DNA of 64,000 nucleotides, taken from assembly GCA_946902875.1 (NCBI GenBank), contig OX336345.1:6107395-6171394 (forward strand), written 5' to 3'. The position numbers and the translations under genes are program-made. This stretch comes from Nematopogon swammerdamellus (taxonomy: Eukaryota > Arthropoda > Insecta > Lepidoptera > Adelidae). Shown one piece after another: positions 59,973 to 64,000 of the stretch. How positions within the stretch are numbered: the first letter of the stretch is position 1; each line of letters begins with the position of its first letter. The notes beneath the pieces are model-generated. The model was not told the origin of the DNA and did no database searches. It was given only the letters and a program-made list of their open reading frames with translations.

Positions 59973-60742
59973 ATGTTAATTAATGCTTCATGCTGGAAGA
60001 TCTTTATACAGCGTCGATGAAGGTTGGTCTGAGGATGAACCGGGACAAAACCAAGGTCATGGCGACCGAGGTTATGACGGGAGGACAAATTGTTATTGGC
60101 GGAGAAGTGATCGAACAGGTTGAAGAGTACGTATACCTCGGTCAAATTCTGCGGCCTGGTAGACAAGGTCTGCTTAGGGAGGTGGAGAGACGAATTCAAC
60201 TGGGTTGGGCTGCCTTTGGAAAACTAAAATTCGTCCTGAAGTCTGACCTTCCGCAGAATTTAAAGACCCGTATATATGACCAGTGTGTCCTCCCGGTTAT
60301 GACGTACGGGTGTGAAACGTGGACTCTGACGGTCGCTGTTGTCCAAAGGTTGAAAGTTGCCCTGCGAGCAATGGAGCGAGCCATGCTGGGTATATCGCTA
60401 CGTGATATGGTGCGTAACGAGGCAATCCGCCGACGCACCAAAGTAGTCGATATTGGACACCGGGTGGCTAAGCTCAAGTGGCAGTGGGCTGGGCACGTTA
60501 GCCGAAGAGACGATGACCGTTGGAGTAACCGTGTCCTACACTGGCGGCCGTGGACAGGAAAACGGAGTGTGGGAAGACCACCCGCCGCCAGGTGGGACGA
60601 CGACATCAAGTACGCCGGCGGAAATCAGTGGTTCCGTATCGCTGAAGGCCGGGAGGACTGGAGGAAAATTGGAGAGGCGTATGTCCAGCAGTGGACGCTT
60701 ACACGCTGACTGATTGACTGACTGACATGTTAATTAAATGCT
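59973..60742 (+). mobile_element. 5'-truncated RTE LINE with target-site duplication
   Basis: The frame at 59990-60709 (239 codons) is intact: LYTASMKVGLRMNRDKTKVM, then GYLGQ-type VYLGQILRPGRQ, MTYGCETWTLT, AMERAMLGISLRDMVRNEAI, GKRSVGRPP and IGEAYVQQWTLTR before TGA. This is the tail of an RTE reverse transcriptase after the catalytic YADD. A TGAC-type tail (60710-60726) follows. ATGTTAATTAATGCT (59973-59987) and ATGTTAATTAAATGCT (60727-60742) are near-identical target duplications. Confidence 0.9.
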
Positions 60743-61407
60743 CGCACTTATGAATGTGTAATGCGTGCCAACGTCAAGAAACAAAATCTAGTTCAAAATG
60801 CACTAAACTTTAAATGGATTAAATTATTGTACGTATATTAACTAAAATGCAGGGGGATATTATCACTTTTAGTTTAGGGCTTGGCTAGGCTTGGTTATTT
60901 CCTCCAAGGTTTAGTTATGGGGATTTGGGAGAGGTTTTACTGGGAAGACGCATTTTGGGTTGGCAGCCCTGTTGCAGCAGTCTGTCTGTCTGTCAGAGTC
61001 ACTAGTCAGGCAGTCCAGTCAGTCAGTTGCATTTTGTTATTTTGTTGTTGTGGTCATATAGCGACTTACTTTCTGTTCTCTTGTGACAAACGCTTTTGCC
61101 TTTGTTTGCTTGCATCGTACAAAACCAAGTTTTAAATTTTAAAGAAAACTGGACAGTGACTGCTGGGATAAAAAAATGTGAGCCGTTCGGTCGCAGGAGC
61201 AGTAAATTGTAGTGGAGAAGCTGGCCGGGCACACAATAACGGTCGGCCGGTGAACATCAGAGGTTGTTATTTTGAGCCCCACATGGGGTTCCATCGCAGC
61301 GCTGAGTCCAGATGACAACACCATCTGAAGCAAAGCATTATCGGTACATTTTTATATACCTACATTCTATTTGAACCCATGTCGTATCGTGTATTTTGGA
61401 AGTGTAT
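60743..61407. other. Intergenic DNA, nothing recognised
   Basis: AT-rich and mixed. CTGTCTGTCTGTCAG at 60984 and CAGGCAGTCCAGTCAGTCAG at 61007 are microsatellite-like. Frames at 60881-61135 and on minus at 61023-61333 have no recognisable domain. Confidence 0.4.
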
Positions 61408-61445
61408 ATTCGTAGGTATACCTGCATGCAGGTAAACCTACGAAT
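61408..61445. repeat. 38-bp palindrome, almost loop-free
   Basis: ATTCGTAGGTATACCTGC at 61408-61425 faces GCAGGTAAACCTACGAAT ending at 61445, with one mismatch (T against A). No flanking duplication found. Confidence 0.75.
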
Positions 61446-62054
61446 AGCCCTCATGTCAAAACCTGCGCCGCCTCAACATTAGGATTTTTTTTAAGCAACC
61501 AAAACATTAACCCATACCACTTTCCTGTCAGCCTCATACCTACAAATAGTGTATTTTAGTTACCGAAAATCTAAATTCGACAAGAGCCGGTCCAATCCAG
61601 CAATCCAAATTTAATTTGACAGTAGCTACAGTTTAGGAGATATAATTTCATTCAATTCAACAATTGCTTTAGGTTAAAATTTATTATGCTTATGGCACGG
61701 GAGCACAGTTATAGTGTCGTGGTATGCGGATGGATCATACCATTTTTCTTAAGCTATCTGGTATGCGTGGCTGAGTCAGAAGGGCCAAAGCACATACTCC
61801 GACCAGGCAATACACCTTCGAGAAGTTGTCACATTAGACCGAAGACTTCCCTTTGTCTTTACATTATTTTACAGGACTTTACATTATTTGACAGGACTTT
61901 ACATTATTCATCTCGCTCTAACAAGGGTTGTTGAAGCGAGACAAAACTAAAACATTAGGCATTTGTCTGCAGGCAAAACACCTTGATGAGTGCATTTTAT
62001 TTGATGAACAAGAGTCGCTCCATAGTTTAATTTCCATATAGGTGCTTATATAAA
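61446..62054. repeat. Intergenic DNA with SINE-D tail fragment
   Basis: 61762-61860 (GGCTGAGTCAGAAGGGCCAA, CACATACTCCGACCAGGC, AGACTTCCCTTT) is the SINE-D tail in complement. Otherwise nothing. Confidence 0.55.
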
Positions 62055-62077
62055 ACATCGACGTGATAGATGTGGAT

Positions 62078-62417
62078 CTTGAACGGGTGACCGTTCGACC
62101 GATGAGTTGAGGCTGGCCGCGGTTCGTATTCCACATAAATAGGTCCTTACTAGGTCGTAATCTTGAACGGGTGTCCGTTCCACCGATGAGTTGAGGCTGG
62201 CCGCGGTTCGGATTCCACATAAATAGGTCCTTACTATACTAGGCCGTAATCTTGAACGGGTGACCGTTCGACCGATGAGTTGAGGCTGGCCGCGGTTCGG
62301 ATTCCACATAAATAGGTCCTTACTAGGCCGTAATCTTGAACGGGTGACCGTTCGACCGATGAGTTGAGGCTGGCCGCGGTTCGGATTCCACATAAATAGG
62401 TCCTTACTAGGCCGTAT
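62078..62417. repeat. Minisatellite made of amplified SINE heads
   Basis: CTTGAACGGG recurs at 62078, 62162, 62251 and 62335 (spacing 84, 89, 84). Each unit has GGGTGACCGTTCGACCGATG, GAGGCTGGCCGCGGTTCGGA, TTCCACATAAATAGGTCCTT and ACTAGG. That is the SINE-A order from the 5S-like end through the T-arm to the start of the central domain (GGGTGACCGCTCGACCGTTG ... GGTTCGGATTCCAC ... TAGGTCC). Frames 61918-62393 on minus are by-products. Confidence 0.85.
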
Positions 62418-62498
62418 GATTATGATTAAGATTTAAAGTGTGATAGTTAGGGCCCCTGCGCCCTGTTATCACTGCGATCTAGAAAGTTCTATTGTGAT

Positions 62499-62973
62499 TA
62501 CTGATTAGGGACGCAACAATTACGTTAATCGCCAATTATCATCCATTTTGAGATTAATTGGAATTGTCGATTGTTAGTATGATTCGTTGTTTGGACTCGT
62601 TCTCCGCGCCTAAGCCCGCTCCTGTGCAGGCCTTTTGCGCGTCCCACGGCCTTACTCCAACCAGCCGAGTTCTTCCAGGAGGCGGCACACTCTCCTTGGG
62701 TCTTGGCACGCCTCTTGAAGTGTAGTAGGGCCTCCCAGCTCCTTCGCCTTTATGTCTGCCAACTCCTCGCACTCCAGCGGCACGTGGGTGGGTGTTTCGT
62801 CCGCCTGCAGGCATGCTCTGCACAGTGGGCTGTCCGTTACTCCAATTACATAAAGGTGTCTGTTAAGTGTACAGTGACCAGTAAGCATACTGATTAGGGA
62901 CGCAATGATTACGTTAATCGCCAATTATCATCCATTTTGAGATTAATTGGAATTGTCGATTGTTAGTATGATT
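62499..62973 (-). mobile_element. LINE fragment between 86-bp direct repeats
   Basis: 62499-62584 and 62888-62973 are identical but for two bases (CGCAACAATT against CGCAATGATT). Between them, the minus strand (62652-62887) encodes LTGHCTLNRHLYVIGVTDSP, LCRACLQADETPTHVPLECE and LEELGWLE, the C-terminus of an R1/TRAS-type or related LINE ORF with its CCHC-like cysteines (C..C....TH...EC). Confidence 0.75.
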
Positions 62974-62994
62974 ATTTAGCGATTAACAAATATT

Positions 62995-63221
62995 TATTTA
63001 TTTGATGAACGAACAGCCTAGGCTGATGTGTTCATGTCTAAGTTCACTGGTGATTTGTTATTTTGATGTTAGTTTAGTTTGGTGTTTTTTTTTTAGGTGT
63101 TCGTGGAGACTCTTTTTAAAGTAATTGGTGGTGGGTGCTGGTACGACATCTTCGGGCAGTTTGTTCCACATTTCCACTGCTCTATTTGACAGGAAGTTTC
63201 GTCTCGGATTTGTTGAGCTAA
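62995..63221 (-). mobile_element. CR1-like LINE 3' end
   Basis: On minus: PRRNFLSNRAVEMWNKLPED, VVPAPTTNYFKKSLHEHLKK, then an A-run (T-run at 63084-63093 on plus), the usual last residues of a CR1/jockey-type ORF. The 3' UTR continues to ATAAATAAAT at about 62995-63003. Confidence 0.75.
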
Positions 63222-63255
63222 CAATGATATGTTGCCCAGAGGCAACATATCATTG
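63222..63255. repeat. 34-bp palindrome, 15-bp arms
   Basis: CAATGATATGTTGCC (63222-63236), CAGA, GGCAACATATCATTG (63241-63255). Sits exactly at the edge of the LINE-coding segment. Confidence 0.85.
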
Positions 63256-63309
63256 ATATGCTGTTCATTGGCACCACCCATTAGGCTTAAGGACCTTTTG
63301 TTTTATTTA

Positions 63310-63480
63310 AACCCTCCCATAAGGTGTCGACGCTCATGGACATTCGGTCAAACTCGGGGGTTGCGGATGCCATGCCGGCCTGACTGGTGCCTATTGACCC
63401 CCTTCTTGAAAGAACCGAGACTGTCTTGCTGTGGGCTCTACTGTTCTATTCGTAGTTTAACCCTGTGGAACTTTAAAAGT
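63310..63480 (-). mobile_element. LINE-C 3' end, diverged
   Basis: CCCATAAGGTGTCGACGCTC, ATGGACATTCGGTC, GCCATGCCGGCCTGACTGGT match 31430-31540, antisense LINE-C 3' sequence. Confidence 0.6.
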
Positions 63481-64000
63481 CGTTTCCTGATACAGTCCAG
63501 TCATTCATTGTGCAGGTACTTACTACCATAAATGAGTCAACTTGTCACTTAAACCTGTTTGGGCTCGGAAGGCTTCTAAAGACGCGTAAGGTCTCAGCAT
63601 GTGATGTGTGTATATCGAGCAAGTGCTAGGAAAACCCCTTAGGGCTGGTCTTTCAGCTCCCACTCGTTGCCGGTTTAACCAGTTCCGGTTAAGTCTCGAC
63701 CAACAGTTATTTGTCGGGTAAAGTGACTTTTCTGATATATTTGTCAGGACATAAAAAAATAAGATTTTTTTTTAGGTAAGTAAAATTGGAACGTGGTTAA
63801 ATCATTTGAGGAAATATTATATGTAGTTCTTGCTCCGAAGAAATATACAGAGAAGCGGTGTTCGAGCGGCTGAGGTTTGGGGTAAGGTAGCGGAGCGCGG
63901 AGTCGAGCGGCAGAGGGGAGCGCGCGCGGGGCGGGAAGTGTGTGGGAGACGGTCTGGCGGCCGGTGTGGGGGGCTCGCGCTGGGCGGGAAGCGTGCGGGA
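63481..64000. other. Intergenic DNA ending in CpG-rich block
   Basis: Nothing recognised to about 63840. From 63850 to the window edge the sequence becomes strongly CpG-rich (GGGAGCGCGCGCGGGGCGGG); this could be the start of a promoter region outside the window. Confidence 0.35.

Noticed and set aside
61918..62393. Minus-strand frames of 100 and 115 codons with a repeated peptide
   Set aside because: By-product of the SINE-head minisatellite.

Overview
This window looks like nuclear DNA from a moth or butterfly, most likely a repeat-rich noctuid-type genome. Three things point that way: an intron-free insect long-Toll receptor gene, several dispersed repeats that I know as common in Lepidoptera (including the family whose edge contains CCGGCCAAGTGCGAGTCG), and a short interstitial run of the insect telomere pentamer (TTAGG/CCTAA). 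There is no bacterial, organellar or viral gene organisation. Most short open frames are chance products of CpG-rich or tandem-repeat DNA.

Only one gene looks intact: a Toll receptor on the minus strand at 38792-42931. It has a signal peptide, two blocks of leucine-rich repeats with cysteine caps, one membrane span, a divergent TIR domain and a low-complexity tail. Its upstream side (42932-43300) is CpG-dense and its downstream side (37300-38790) is AT-rich. A second gene-like feature is a broken two-exon Myb/SANT-like (zeste-like) pseudogene at 1787-2250 on the minus strand.

The rest is intergenic DNA full of mobile elements. Non-LTR retrotransposons: a 5'-truncated RNase H-bearing LINE (55893-57747) that carries an antisense RTE insertion and has lost the middle of its reverse transcriptase; an RTE copy with target-site duplication (59973-60742); and many LINE 3' ends. 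LTR element: a decayed Ty3/gypsy pol on the minus strand (about 49072-51027). DNA elements: hAT-like, Tc1/mariner-like and other terminal-inverted-repeat elements, several with visible target-site duplications. SINEs: at least four related types (here called A, B, D and H) that share modules. Type A has a composite head in which a 5S rRNA internal-promoter segment lies between tRNA-like A-box and T-arm segments.

The most unusual layer is a set of very small perfect or near-perfect palindromic insertions. Several interrupt recognisable repeats and are flanked by 5-9 bp direct repeats (52921-52951, 44507-44565, 44814-44877, 46228-46283, 31967-32097), and similar hairpins sit at 11898, 59534, 61408 and 63222. 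There is also a 110-bp-arm inverted dimer of a hammerhead-like motif, probably from a Penelope-like element (30792-31032). Five tandem arrays are present, one of which is an amplified SINE head (62078-62417). CpG-dense islands between repeats may be regulatory DNA, but nothing in the sequence proves it.
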